Positions 16,272 through 29,074 of a DNA stretch of 64,000 bases are shown piece by piece. This DNA is from Flavobacteriales bacterium (GTDB lineage Bacteria > Bacteroidota > Bacteroidia > Flavobacteriales_F > PHOS-HE28), in NCBI GenBank assembly GCA_019912395.1, contig JAIOIH010000031.1, forward strand, positions 1 through 64,000. The letters are read 5' to 3'. The notes beneath the pieces were generated by a model, which saw only the letters and a list, made by a program, of their open reading frames with translations, was not told the DNA's origin and did no database searches. A program made the translations under genes and the position numbers. Each line of letters starts with the position of its first letter. Within the stretch, counting starts at the first letter, position 1.

Positions 16272-16331
16272 GCTGCTGGCACGTGCCCAGGTGAGCATGC
16301 CCCAGCATATCATGTGTAGGGATCCCGGAAC

Positions 16332-16385
16332 GATGCACATCAAAAGCAAAATGATGCGCATCAAAAGCAAAACGATGCGCATCAC
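16332..16385. repeat. Second short 21-bp tandem repeat
   Basis: GATGCRCATCAAAAGCAAAA occurs twice with a third partial copy, at a 21-base period, starting about 70 bases after the larger array. It is unrelated in sequence but has the same period. Confidence 0.7.
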
Positions 16386-16805
16386 GTTTGACAGATCGAC
16401 ACCTTTTCTGCCGGAACTGCACAAATGCGGCCTCCGAGAGCGGTACAAAGGCCGAAATTGTTAGTAAGGATCGGGGTCCGGATCGTTCCGGCCCTCGCTG
16501 GGCAAGGGATGTAGACTGTTCCGGGTTATCCACATCAAATAGGGCTGAAACCCTGCAAAGGGCCTTCGGTGCAGCAGGCTCCAGCCCAGTAAGCGATCCG
16601 GCTACCGCCAAGGCCGCCTAAAGCGAACCGCGATCCGCAACGAGCGTGCGGACCAGCGACCTTCTTCCACAAGCAAAAGCCCCGGCCCGCATCGCCACAA
16701 CTGATCCGACCGTTAAGTGTCAGGGATCATGCGGGGGCCGGAACACCTGCGGGAGCATGGGGCAGCACGCTCTTGTCCTCATCCTCCCCCTTCACGCCCC
16801 GCACC
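16386..16805. other. Gap without a supported gene
   Basis: About 420 bases between the repeats and the peroxidase gene. Several short frames are open, but none has a start context, a composition bias or a motif that I would defend. No RNA gene is recognised. Confidence 0.4.
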
Positions 16806-17894
16806 TCAATGCGGGTCCGAGAACGCCGGGTTGTTGAGGAACTCCGTATCCGTTAGTGACTTCAGGAAGGCCACCAATGCAGCGCGCTCGTCCGCGTCCA
16901 GGTCGATCTCCCCGGCGATCCACGGCAGCATGTGCTGGGACATGTTGGGCGCGTTCACATCCACGGAATCCGCGTAAAAATCCACTACCTGCTCCAGCGT
17001 CGCATAGCGACCATCGTGCATGTAGGGTGCGGTGACCTCGATGTTGCGCATGGTGGTGGTCTTGAACCTGCCGTAATCCGCATGGTCACCGGTGACCTCC
17101 CCCATGCCCTGGTCGGAAGCATCGCCCCCGAGGCCGATGGCCAGCACCGAGTTGTCCGAAAAGAACGGCGCCGCATGGCAATCGTTGCAATGCGCTTCAC
17201 CGAAGTACAGGTCCCGCCCGGCCTGTTCCTGTGGGGTGAGCGCGGTGATGTCACCGCCATGCTCGAAGCGGTCGAAGCGTGAATTGAAGGAGATCAGGGT
17301 GCGCTCGAACTGCGCGATGGCCTTCACCACGCGCATGCTGTCCACGCCGGGGCTACCGAAGGCGCGCTCAAAGAGCAGGGGATAATCCGGATGGGCGGCC
17401 AAGCGGCTTTCCACCACGGGCCAGGTGTTGCGCATCTCCACCATGTTGACCACGGGGCCCAGGGCCTGCATTTCCAAGGAGGCTGCGCGTGCGTCCCAGA
17501 AAAAGAGGTGGTCCCACGCCGGGTTCATGATGCCCATGGAATTGCGCCTACCGGGCGAGCCGTCCGTCCCGAGGGAAACGGTCCGTGGATCACTGAAGGC
17601 GAATTCCTGCTGGTGGCACGTGGCGCAGGACATCGAGTAGTCGTCCGAGAGGGCCTTCTCATGGAACAGCTTGCGGCCCAAGGCGACCCCCTCTTCGGTC
17701 AACGGGTTGTCCACGGGAATGAGGAGTTCATGGAGCGCATCCGCGGCCCATGCCGGATAGGACAATTGGAAAGGCGTGGGCCCGTTCCATTCCTGCCCGG
17801 CAGGTTGCGCCACGTCCGGGTCGCGGTGGCAGGCGTACAGTGTGACCAGGCCTGCGAGGAGCAGGACCACCGGGGTGCGGCCGTGCATTTTCAT
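16806..17894 (-). CDS. Di-heme cytochrome c peroxidase / MauG-family lipoprotein
   Basis: 362 residues. The N-terminus is a lipoprotein signal (VVLLLAGLVTLYAC), so it sits in the periplasm or on a membrane. Two c-type heme sites, CATCH and CNDCH, as in bacterial di-heme peroxidases that reduce H2O2 with electrons from a small cytochrome. The conserved end region (MRNIEVTAPYMHDGRYATLEQ) fits the family. The ATG at 17894 (MKMHGR) is chosen. The frame is open upstream to 18653, but that part crosses the divergent gene at 18043 and has no protein-like signal. Adjacent metal efflux genes suggest oxidative defence during metal stress, which is inference. Confidence 0.92.
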   Translation of the reverse strand: MKMHGRTPVVLLLAGLVTLYACHRDPDVAQPAGQEWNGPTPFQLSYPAWAADALHELLIPVDNPLTEEGVALGRKLFHEKALSDDYSMSCATCHQQEFAFSDPRTVSLGTDGSPGRRNSMGIMNPAWDHLFFWDARAASLEMQALGPVVNMVEMRNTWPVVESRLAAHPDYPLLFERAFGSPGVDSMRVVKAIAQFERTLISFNSRFDRFEHGGDITALTPQEQAGRDLYFGEAHCNDCHAAPFFSDNSVLAIGLGGDASDQGMGEVTGDHADYGRFKTTTMRNIEVTAPYMHDGRYATLEQVVDFYADSVDVNAPNMSQHMLPWIAGEIDLDADERAALVAFLKSLTDTEFLNNPAFSDPH

Positions 17895-18042
17895 CCGGTG
17901 AATATCGTGCAGTTCTCCGGAATGGCATTCGAAAAAAATGGATGACCTTGAATTCCGAACTTCCCGTAATTGGGAAGCTTTCCAAGAATCCGGCACGAAA
18001 AGGGCCGTTTTGGACCGGGTAGGTAGTACCTTGCGGTTACAG

Positions 18043-18447
18043 ATGTGGAAGATGTCCTCCATCCGAAAGCGCCGATCGGCCCTGTGGCCCTTGGCCCTGT
18101 TGCTGTTGCTGGCAACGGCAGCACCGAAGCTTTCGTTGATGACGTGCATCTCCAGTGGCCGCACGGCCCTTTCCATCGGCGATGGCAAGGATTGCTGCCC
18201 GGCCAATGAGCAGCCGGGCTCCCAACTGGACATGAGCTGCTGTGAGTTCACCAGTGTGCAGGCTGGGATCCCAACGTTCACTACCACTGCTGTCGCTACC
18301 CCTATTCCAGTGCAGGCCGTGTTGGCCCTTTGGGCACCGGTGACCATGGTGCCCCTTTCCGGGCATGCCTTTTCCGATGGCCCCCAGGAGCGCCCGCCGA
18401 AACTGCTGATGGATCGCTTGGCGGTCCTGCAGGTCTTCCGCATATAG
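18043..18447 (+). CDS. Small Cys-rich secreted protein upstream of the efflux genes
   Basis: 134 residues. A hydrophobic signal segment (LWPLALLLLLATAAPK) is followed by a Cys-rich part with DCCPANEQ and MSCCEF. It resembles the Bacteroidota HYC_CC_PP family (small Cys-rich proteins next to CusA-type pumps); the match is tentative. The gene precedes cusA on the same strand by about 250 bases. A periplasmic metal-binding role is inferred from the cysteine pairs and the context. Confidence 0.6.
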   Translation: MWKMSSIRKRRSALWPLALLLLLATAAPKLSLMTCISSGRTALSIGDGKDCCPANEQPGSQLDMSCCEFTSVQAGIPTFTTTAVATPIPVQAVLALWAPVTMVPLSGHAFSDGPQERPPKLLMDRLAVLQVFRI

Positions 18448-18698
18448 TATTCCATACCGTGGACCTCCGTGTCCCTTGCGCTTGATGGCCTGAGCCGTCG
18501 CGCCCTGCTGTATCCCTTCCCGTCTCTTCGGTTTGTGCCACGAATGGCTTCCCTAGTGGGGCCCGGCCGCAAGCCCATTCGCCTTGGAAGGAAGAACCTA
18601 CAAACCATCCACCTTGATCCGCATGGATCAAGAACAAGTAATTGGAAGATCAATTCCAGCCATCCTCAAGTCCGGTACGCCACGAGATCCTTGACCCC

Positions 18699-22495
<3,797 letters not shown>

Positions 22496-22499
<4 letters not shown>

Positions 22500-23728
22500 G
22501 AACGATCCTCCTGCTTTTCCTCTGCTCCCTGGCGCTGTCGCAAGCATCCGCGCAGGACCTGGACGCGCACCTGCGCGCTGCCGCGGAACTGAACCCCGGT
22601 GTGCAGGCGCGTTACGCAGAGTTCCAAGCGGCGCTGAAGCGTTCCGCCCAGGTCCGTGGATTGCCCGATCCTTCGCTCACCATCGGCTACTTCATCAGTC
22701 CGGTGGAAACGCGCATCGGTCCGCAACGCGTACGCTTCTCGTTGGTGCAGATGTTCCCTTGGTTCGGTACGCTGGGCGCACAGGCGGAAGTGGCCGACCG
22801 ACAGGCCGAAGCGCGATACGAGGCCTTCCTAGAGGCGCGCAACGAGCTTTTTTTCAAGGTACGTGCGGCCTACTATCCGCTGCATGAACTGGAGCGGGCC
22901 ATCGCCTTGGAACGGTCCGATCTGGAGATCCTGCGCACCTATCGCGCCTTTGCATTGGCACGCTTCCAAGGCGGCACGGGAAGCATGGTGGATGTGCTCC
23001 GGACGGACATGATGATCAATGCCGAGAACACCGACATCGAGATCCTGCAGGAGCGTCGCAACCCTTTGCTCGAGAGCTTCTCGAACGCCGTTGGTTACAC
23101 GGATCCAGTGGTGGTGAACCTTTCCGACAGCTTGGTGCTCGTGGACCTGATGACCTACGCGATCGACAGCATTGCGATGAACCCGAGGCTGAGCGAACTG
23201 GACCGAAGGGCAGCGTCGGCATTGGCCCAGGCGGAAGCAGCGCGGAAGATGGGCCTCCCACGTTTCGGGCTCGGACTGGACTACATGGTTGTGGATGAAC
23301 GCACCGACATGACCGTACCGGAGAATGGACGCGATGCGATCATGCCCATGCTCAGCGTGAGCTTGCCGATCTACCGGAACAAGTACCGCAGCGCAATGGA
23401 AGAAGCGCAGGAACTCAACCGCGCCTTGGAGGCCATGCGCGAACAAACGGACAACGAACTGCACACGGCGTACGAGGTGGCCTATTTCGAAGCACACAAG
23501 GGCGCGCTCAACGTGCAGCTGATGGACCAGCAGATCGGCATCGCCAAGCAAGCGCTGAGCCTGCTGCTGGACGCGTACAGCAACAGCGGCGATGACCTGG
23601 AGGAAGTGCTGCGCATGCAGGAACAAGTGTTGCGCTTCCGGTTTATGCGGCTCTCGGCCATGCGCGAGCACCACAGCGCCATTGCCCAACTCGACCACCT
23701 CACGGCCAAACAGATCGTAAGGCCTTAA
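22496..23728 (+). CDS. TolC-family outer-membrane efflux channel
   Basis: 410 residues. A signal peptide (LLLFLCSLALSQASA) precedes two long helical repeats with the periodic Ala/Glu/Arg pattern of TolC/CusC proteins (VADRQAEARYEAFLEARNE; later AQAEAARK). It forms the outer-membrane exit of the RND pump. It overlaps cusA by four bases. The adaptor of this set (CusB) is not adjacent but lies at 33915, after the inserted cassette. Confidence 0.9.
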
Positions 23729-23779
23729 CACGCTTAAAGAACCAAGAAACAACCAACAACAACCAAAAACCAAACAACA

Positions 23780-24037
23780 ATGAAGACCAAGAACATTTTC
23801 AAGACCGGCCTCATGGCCTTTGCGCTGATCTCTTTCACCGCCTGTGGCGGCAACGAGGAACAAGGACATGAAGAGCACGGCGACCACAAGGAGCACATGC
23901 ACAGCGACAGCACGAACCACATGCATGACGAGCACGCTGCCGTTTATCAATGCCCGATGAAGTGCGAAGGCGACAAGACATACGCGGAAGCAGCTCCGTG
24001 CCCTGTGTGCAAGATGAACCTCAAGGAAGTGGAATAA
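23780..24037 (+). CDS. Small lipoprotein with a heavy-metal-binding Cys/His domain
   Basis: 85 residues. Lipobox FTAC, then a His/Glu/Asp-rich stretch (GHEEHGDHKEHMH) and a short domain with YQCPMKCEG and CPVCKMNL, the same fold as the CPMHP/CPICGM domains of CopA and CusB in this window. Probably buffers or hands copper over in the periplasm. It follows the channel gene by about 50 bases and probably shares its transcript. Confidence 0.85.
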   Translation: MKTKNIFKTGLMAFALISFTACGGNEEQGHEEHGDHKEHMHSDSTNHMHDEHAAVYQCPMKCEGDKTYAEAAPCPVCKMNLKEVE

Positions 24038-24050
24038 AACACCAAACGCA

Positions 24051-24344
24051 ATGACCATGGAAACCATGAACGTGAAACGAGCAGGGTTGGCCTTCGGCTT
24101 TACCGGAGCATTGCTTTATGTGGGCTGCGCACTGCTGATGATGATCACCGGAAGTGTCGGCACCGTGAAACTCTTCAACGGCTTGTTGCACGGGCTCGAC
24201 GTGAGCGGCATCGTACGGATGGAGGTACCTCTCGGCGAATCCCTGATCGGGTTGATCTGCACTTTCGTCCTGGGTTGGCTTGTGGGATCTTGTATTGCCT
24301 GGGTCTACAACATGGGTGGCGCCAAGGCTGGCGGGAAAGCATGA
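24051..24344 (+). CDS. DUF5676-like small membrane protein
   Basis: 97 residues with two hydrophobic helices (about 12-34 and 63-85) joined by a short loop; resembles the DUF5676 family often found with copper-resistance genes. Function unknown. Its TGA overlaps the next ATG (ATGA), so the two are co-translated. Confidence 0.7.
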   Translation: MTMETMNVKRAGLAFGFTGALLYVGCALLMMITGSVGTVKLFNGLLHGLDVSGIVRMEVPLGESLIGLICTFVLGWLVGSCIAWVYNMGGAKAGGKA

Positions 24345-25219
24345 AGGACCGGCCTGCCATAGCGATCGAACGCGCCAACGGCGAAATGGATGCCTTTGAT
24401 CCCGCCAAGTTGCGTGCATCCCTATCTCGCGCAGGAGCGCGGGAAGCGGATATCGATCATGTGGTACACGAGGTGGAAGGATCATTGCGCGAGGGCATGA
24501 GGACACGCGAGATCTACAAGATCGCTTACCGGTCCTTGCGGAAACGATCGCGGGGCACGGCCGGTCGGTATTCCCTGAAGCAGGCCATCCTGCAACTGGG
24601 GCCGACCGGCTTTCCGTTCGAGAAATATGTGGGTGCCCTGCTCGCCCACCAAGGCTACCGGACCACTGTCGATGTGGTCGTACCCGGCAAATGCGTGGAC
24701 CACGAAGTGGATGTGGTGGCTGAGAAAGGTGACCAGCACTACATGGTGGAGTGTAAATTCCACAGTGATCCGAAACGCAAGTGCGATGTGAAGATCCCGC
24801 TGTACATCCAGGCACGATTCAAGGACGTTGAACAGCAATGGAAGCTGATCCCCGGCCACGGGGCCAAGTTCCATCAGGGCTGGTTGGTAACGAACACCCG
24901 CTTCACTTCCGATGCCGTGCAGTACGGGGAATGTGCCGGCCTCTACCTGTTGAGCTGGGACCATCCACATGGCGAAAGCCTCCGCGAACGGGTCGACCGC
25001 AGTGGCCTTCATCCCATCACCTGCCTCACCACGCTCACCAAAACGGAGAAGCAACGGATCCTGGATGACGGTACGGTGCTATGCGCGGAGATCATGAAGG
25101 ACGAAAAGATCCTCGGCCGCGCAGGGGTCAACGATCGCAAGGTCGCCAAGATCATGAAGGAGGTGGAGGAACTGTGTGGTCCGGTACACGGGAAAACGGA
25201 ACGATCAAGGAAGGGATGA
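24341..25219 (+). CDS. ATP-cone protein with an Mrr-like PD-(D/E)xK nuclease domain
   Basis: 292 residues. The N-terminus (about 5-90) is an ATP-cone, the nucleotide-sensing fold of NrdR and ribonucleotide reductase (IERANGEMDAFDPAKLRASL). The C-terminal half has a restriction-endonuclease-like core, with HEVDVVAEKG and MVECKFH giving D-x(n)-E-C-K. The likely role is a nuclease switched by ATP or dATP levels. It is the first gene of the nucleotide cassette and 28 bases before the phosphorylase. The architecture is clear; the target is not known. Confidence 0.85.
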   Translation: MKDRPAIAIERANGEMDAFDPAKLRASLSRAGAREADIDHVVHEVEGSLREGMRTREIYKIAYRSLRKRSRGTAGRYSLKQAILQLGPTGFPFEKYVGALLAHQGYRTTVDVVVPGKCVDHEVDVVAEKGDQHYMVECKFHSDPKRKCDVKIPLYIQARFKDVEQQWKLIPGHGAKFHQGWLVTNTRFTSDAVQYGECAGLYLLSWDHPHGESLRERVDRSGLHPITCLTTLTKTEKQRILDDGTVLCAEIMKDEKILGRAGVNDRKVAKIMKEVEELCGPVHGKTERSRKG

Positions 25220-25247
25220 GATCGAACAACAAGTGGAGTACGCACCA

Positions 25248-26765
25248 ATGAAGCAATACATGGAACACGCACACGGCAATACACTTACCCTTCGATCCAT
25301 CGGGATCGATACGTACCGCGAGAACATCATCTACATGCGGGCCGATTGTCATGTGTGCCGCTCGGAAGGATTCTCTGCGCTGACCAGGCTCGTTGTTCGG
25401 CATGGCCCGAAGAACATCATCGCCACCCTCAACGTGGTCCATTCCCAACTGCTGGCCCATGGCGAAGCGGGGCTCTCGCTCGAAGCCTTCCGTAGGCTGG
25501 GAGCCGCGGAGGGCGACACGGTCTCCGTAGCCCACCTCGATCCCATCACTTCATTGGGCTTCGTGCGTGCCAAGATGTACGGCAACGAATTAAGCGCTGA
25601 CAACCTCAGAGCGATCATCACGGACGTGACCGCCGGGCGCTATTCCAACATCGAGCTCGCCGCGTTCTTGGTCGCCTGTTCGGGAGACCATCTCAATGAG
25701 AATGAGATCATTTCCCTGACCGAGGCCATGATCGCAAGCGGCAAACACTTGGACTGGGGACAAGGTCCTGTCATGGATAAACATTGTGTGGGTGGCTTAC
25801 CCGGCAATCGCACGACGCCTATCGTGGTGAGCATCGCGGCTGCTGCCGGACTCACGATCCCCAAGACCTCTTCGCGCGCCATCACCTCACCGGCAGGTAC
25901 CGCCGATGCGATGGAGACCATGGCCCCCGTCGACCTGGACCTGGATCGGATGCGCGAAGTGGTGAAGCGTGAGGGCGGCTGCATCGTATGGGGAGGAGCG
26001 GTGGATCTGAGTCCTGCCGATGATATCCTGATCTCCGTGGAGAAGGCGCTCGATATCGACAGCGAGGGCCAGATGATCGCCTCCGTTTTGTCCAAGAAGG
26101 CCGCTGCCGGATCCACCCATGTGGTGATCGATATACCTGTTGGTGCCACTGCGAAGGTGCGCTCGCAGGAAGAAGCGCGCTCCATCGGTGCACGCATGGA
26201 AGTGGTGGCGAAGGCGATCGGGCTTCAGTTGCGCGTGATCCTATCCGATGGGAGCCAACCGGTGGGCCGGGGCATCGGCCCGGCACTGGAGGCACAAGAC
26301 GTGCTGGCTGTGCTGCGGAACGACAAGGACGCACCTCGCGACCTGCGTGATCGAGCGCTTACCCTGGCCGGGGTCATGCTGGAAATGGCGGGCAAATGCA
26401 CAGCGGGATCAGGCATCGATAAGGCACGATCGATCCTGGAGAGCGGTGAGGCAGTGAAGAAGTTCATGGCCATTTGCGAAGCTCAGGGCGGCTTCACTGA
26501 ACCCGGTGTGGCGCCGCATCGGTACGATGTATTGGCCGATCACGAGGGTGTCGTTCGCTCAGTGGATAACAGACGCCTGGCACGTATTGCGAAGCTCGCA
26601 GGCGCACCCAAGGCCCTGACCGCAGGCATCCACTTTCATGCGCCCATCGGCAAACACATTTCCAAAGGCGAACTGTTGTTCACCATCCACGCAGAAGCGC
26701 AAGGCGAACTCGACTATGCCATCGCCTACATGAAGCAGGAGAACAGTACCATCCAATATGACTGA
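25248..26765 (+). CDS. AMP phosphorylase / thymidine phosphorylase family enzyme
   Basis: 505 residues. Phosphorolysis of nucleoside monophosphates (archaeal DeoA-type) or of thymidine. The active-site region reads DKHCVGGLPGNRTT and SRAITSPAGTADAMETM, which is the AMP-phosphorylase version rather than the DKHSTGG form of bacterial thymidine phosphorylases. The first about 90 residues are the extra N-terminal domain typical of AMP phosphorylases. The ATG at 25248 is chosen; 25260 is possible. Expected product from AMP is adenine plus ribose 1,5-bisphosphate. The next gene overlaps by eight bases. Substrate is inferred from family motifs. Confidence 0.9.
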   Translation: MKQYMEHAHGNTLTLRSIGIDTYRENIIYMRADCHVCRSEGFSALTRLVVRHGPKNIIATLNVVHSQLLAHGEAGLSLEAFRRLGAAEGDTVSVAHLDPITSLGFVRAKMYGNELSADNLRAIITDVTAGRYSNIELAAFLVACSGDHLNENEIISLTEAMIASGKHLDWGQGPVMDKHCVGGLPGNRTTPIVVSIAAAAGLTIPKTSSRAITSPAGTADAMETMAPVDLDLDRMREVVKREGGCIVWGGAVDLSPADDILISVEKALDIDSEGQMIASVLSKKAAAGSTHVVIDIPVGATAKVRSQEEARSIGARMEVVAKAIGLQLRVILSDGSQPVGRGIGPALEAQDVLAVLRNDKDAPRDLRDRALTLAGVMLEMAGKCTAGSGIDKARSILESGEAVKKFMAICEAQGGFTEPGVAPHRYDVLADHEGVVRSVDNRRLARIAKLAGAPKALTAGIHFHAPIGKHISKGELLFTIHAEAQGELDYAIAYMKQENSTIQYD

Positions 26766-27657
26766 CATGAACACGATCATCTTCGGCCTACCCGGCAATG
26801 AGCGACTAATGGACCAACTCGCGGAAACGATCGGCGCAACACGTGGCGAACTTTCCATGCGCCAGTTCCCCGATGGCGAATCCTATGTGCGGGTTGTTTC
26901 CGAGGTGAAAGGCATGGAGGCTATCGTGGTCTGTACGCTACACCTTCCGGACGGAAAACTCTTGCCATTGCTCTACCTCTGTCGGGTGCTGAAGGACCTC
27001 GGTGCCGTAAGCGTACGCTTGGTCGCACCCTACCTATCCTACATGCGACAGGACACGGTCTTCAAACCGGGCGAAGCGCTCACCTCGGCGTACTTCGCCA
27101 GGCTACTTTCCTCCTTCTGCGATCGCCTGACCACCATCGATCCGCACCTGCATCGCCGCAGTTCACTTGCCGAGATCTACTCCGTTCCGTGCACTGTGCT
27201 GCATGCTGCACCGTTGATCTCGGCATGGATCAAGGCGAACGTGAAGGACCCGGTCCTGATCGGCCCCGATAGTGAGAGCGAGCAATGGGTATCGGTGGTG
27301 GCCAAGGATGCGGATGCACCATTCACAGTACTGCAAAAGACACGCTTGGGCGATGCCGATGTGCGCGTGAGCGTGCCGGAGGTCGAGCGCTACATGGACC
27401 GTACGCCAGTGCTGGTTGATGACATCATCTCCACCGCACGCACCATGATCGAAGCGGTTGGGCACTTGAAGCGCTTGGGCTTGAAGGCGCCCATTTGTGT
27501 GGGCACCCACGGTGTGTTCGCTGGCAGTGCCTACGAGGATCTCGTGGGTGCTGGTGCCGGACAAGTGGTCACGTGCAACACCATTCCACATCCCTCGAAT
27601 GGGATCGATGTGGGTGAATTGATCTCCCGCACACTGATCAAAGACCAACAGCCATGA
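26758..27657 (+). CDS. Ribose-phosphate pyrophosphokinase (PRPP synthetase) homologue
   Basis: 299 residues with two phosphoribosyltransferase-like domains. The PRPP-binding loop is VDDIISTARTMIEAV and the N-terminal region has MRQFPDGESYVRV and DPHLHRRSS. The standard enzyme makes PRPP from ribose 5-phosphate and ATP. The sequence is shorter and more divergent than the housekeeping Prs (about 315 residues), so it may be a paralogue using a product of the neighbouring phosphorylase; that is speculation. The ATG overlaps the phosphorylase stop. Confidence 0.9.
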   Translation: MTDMNTIIFGLPGNERLMDQLAETIGATRGELSMRQFPDGESYVRVVSEVKGMEAIVVCTLHLPDGKLLPLLYLCRVLKDLGAVSVRLVAPYLSYMRQDTVFKPGEALTSAYFARLLSSFCDRLTTIDPHLHRRSSLAEIYSVPCTVLHAAPLISAWIKANVKDPVLIGPDSESEQWVSVVAKDADAPFTVLQKTRLGDADVRVSVPEVERYMDRTPVLVDDIISTARTMIEAVGHLKRLGLKAPICVGTHGVFAGSAYEDLVGAGAGQVVTCNTIPHPSNGIDVGELISRTLIKDQQP

Positions 27658-27680
27658 ACGCTCGGGTCCATGACCAGCAA

Positions 27681-28931
27681 CTACTGAACGGCCTGTGCAA
27701 TGCGGTCCAGGACCGTAAGGTCATTGCCGAATTTGCAGATCGCCTCACAGTTCGCGCGCAGCTCGCTGAACAGGATGTACTTGATGGGCACTTTGATCGC
27801 CTTGATGGAAGGCCGCATGAGTTGTATGACCACCTCCTTCTCACGCTTGTCAGGAACGATCAGATAGAACACCTCGTCGCCGTCGGCGATACTATGGGCC
27901 AGATCCGTGAGGCGCAGGATCCCCGAATAGATGCTCGTGGACTTTTCCACTTCAAAGGCGCCGATCACATTGTTCGTGCCCTTCTGGAACCAAAGTACAT
28001 CCACCAGTTGGATCGTGTTCACCGTGTCCCGGTCCGCGGCCAATTCCGGGTGGCAGGGCAGGCACAGGAAACTGAATGCCGATCCGTTGAAGGAGCGCGA
28101 TACGTCATTGCGGGCGCACATGACATCGTAGCCCAACGCTTTGCCAATGGTCAGCAGGTGGTGTTGCATTTCAGAATGCAGGTTCTGCTCCTGTTGATCG
28201 AGAAGGACGCTTTGTTGCCGCTTGTTCGCAAGGTCCTCGATCTTCTTGCGGTCAGGTGCGCTGATGTACGCGTCATGACCGACCATCAGGCGCTGCGTCC
28301 CGATCTCGTACAGCAGACCCGCAAATGCACCAAGGTCGCGGGACAGCTCGTTGGTATAACTGCGATTGGTATCGATGATCACTTCGCGCATGCGCAGGTA
28401 CTCCCCCCACGAGCCGAGCTTCTTCTTGTCGTTGAACAGGAAGTTGAAGCCGTTCATGATGGCGGTATTGCACGGCGGGACCATGGTCGGGTGCAGGAAG
28501 TAGAGAATGCTGGCCACCGCAGGTCCAAGGCCCTTGATGCGATGGGAGTCGAGTTCCACGATGGCCTTGAGGATGGCGTCCTCGTGCGTCGCGTTGAGCA
28601 CACGCTCCAGGCAGAGCGCGAATTGCCGCTTGTTCGCCTCGTTCTCGTAGATGTCCGGGATCCGCAACTTGGGCTTCCAGTAGAAGGGATGCGCGGCCCC
28701 CTCGAAGACCTGCTTCTGTTCCGCGATGCACGTGAGGACGAACTCCAGCGAGCTACCCTTGAAGTCGCTGCCGAATCGCCCTACCTTGATGTCTTCCACC
28801 ACGTCGATCACACCGCGACGAATGCTGCGGAACGCCTTCAACCGGTCCTCGTTGTTGATGAACCAGGTGTTATAGACCGATGCGGGGTCGGACTTGAATT
28901 GCTGGATGATGGGCAGAAGGTCGATGGGCAT
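27681..28931 (-). CDS. Unidentified protein with a nuclease-like C-terminal core
   Basis: 416 residues on the strand opposite to its neighbours, splitting the cassette. The C-terminal part has QLVDVLWFQKG followed by IGAFEVEKSTSIYSG, a D-x(n)-E-x-E-K arrangement like the PD-(D/E)xK fold, plus a strand-helix pattern after it. The middle has a possible helix-hairpin-helix (DSHRIKGLGPAVASILYFL). No methyltransferase is nearby. It could be a solitary restriction-type endonuclease or a defence effector. I do not recognise the family. The frame is intact, with normal codon use. Confidence 0.6.
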   Translation of the reverse strand: MPIDLLPIIQQFKSDPASVYNTWFINNEDRLKAFRSIRRGVIDVVEDIKVGRFGSDFKGSSLEFVLTCIAEQKQVFEGAAHPFYWKPKLRIPDIYENEANKRQFALCLERVLNATHEDAILKAIVELDSHRIKGLGPAVASILYFLHPTMVPPCNTAIMNGFNFLFNDKKKLGSWGEYLRMREVIIDTNRSYTNELSRDLGAFAGLLYEIGTQRLMVGHDAYISAPDRKKIEDLANKRQQSVLLDQQEQNLHSEMQHHLLTIGKALGYDVMCARNDVSRSFNGSAFSFLCLPCHPELAADRDTVNTIQLVDVLWFQKGTNNVIGAFEVEKSTSIYSGILRLTDLAHSIADGDEVFYLIVPDKREKEVVIQLMRPSIKAIKVPIKYILFSELRANCEAICKFGNDLTVLDRIAQAVQ

Positions 28932-29074
28932 GGTCGTCGCGCTAGGATGATCAAACCTAACGCACCGGCATGGGACCGTACACGAACACCCGTGCGACCA
29001 GAAGGACCACCCTTTGCATTTCGCCCTTCAACTCGAAGGGTCGATCCGATCCATACCATAGATCCTCTGAAACC

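Noticed and set aside
15693-16448. 251-residue minus-strand frame with LLIMRSQ repeats
   Set aside because: Open because the 21-bp unit has no stop on that strand; hydrophobic repeats without signal or partners. Kept as repeat DNA only.
16386-16805. tRNA or small RNA gene in this gap
   Set aside because: No cloverleaf or other recognisable structure found by eye.
16806-18653. 615-residue form of the peroxidase
   Set aside because: The added N-terminal part overlaps the divergent Cys-rich gene and precedes a proper lipoprotein signal at 17894.
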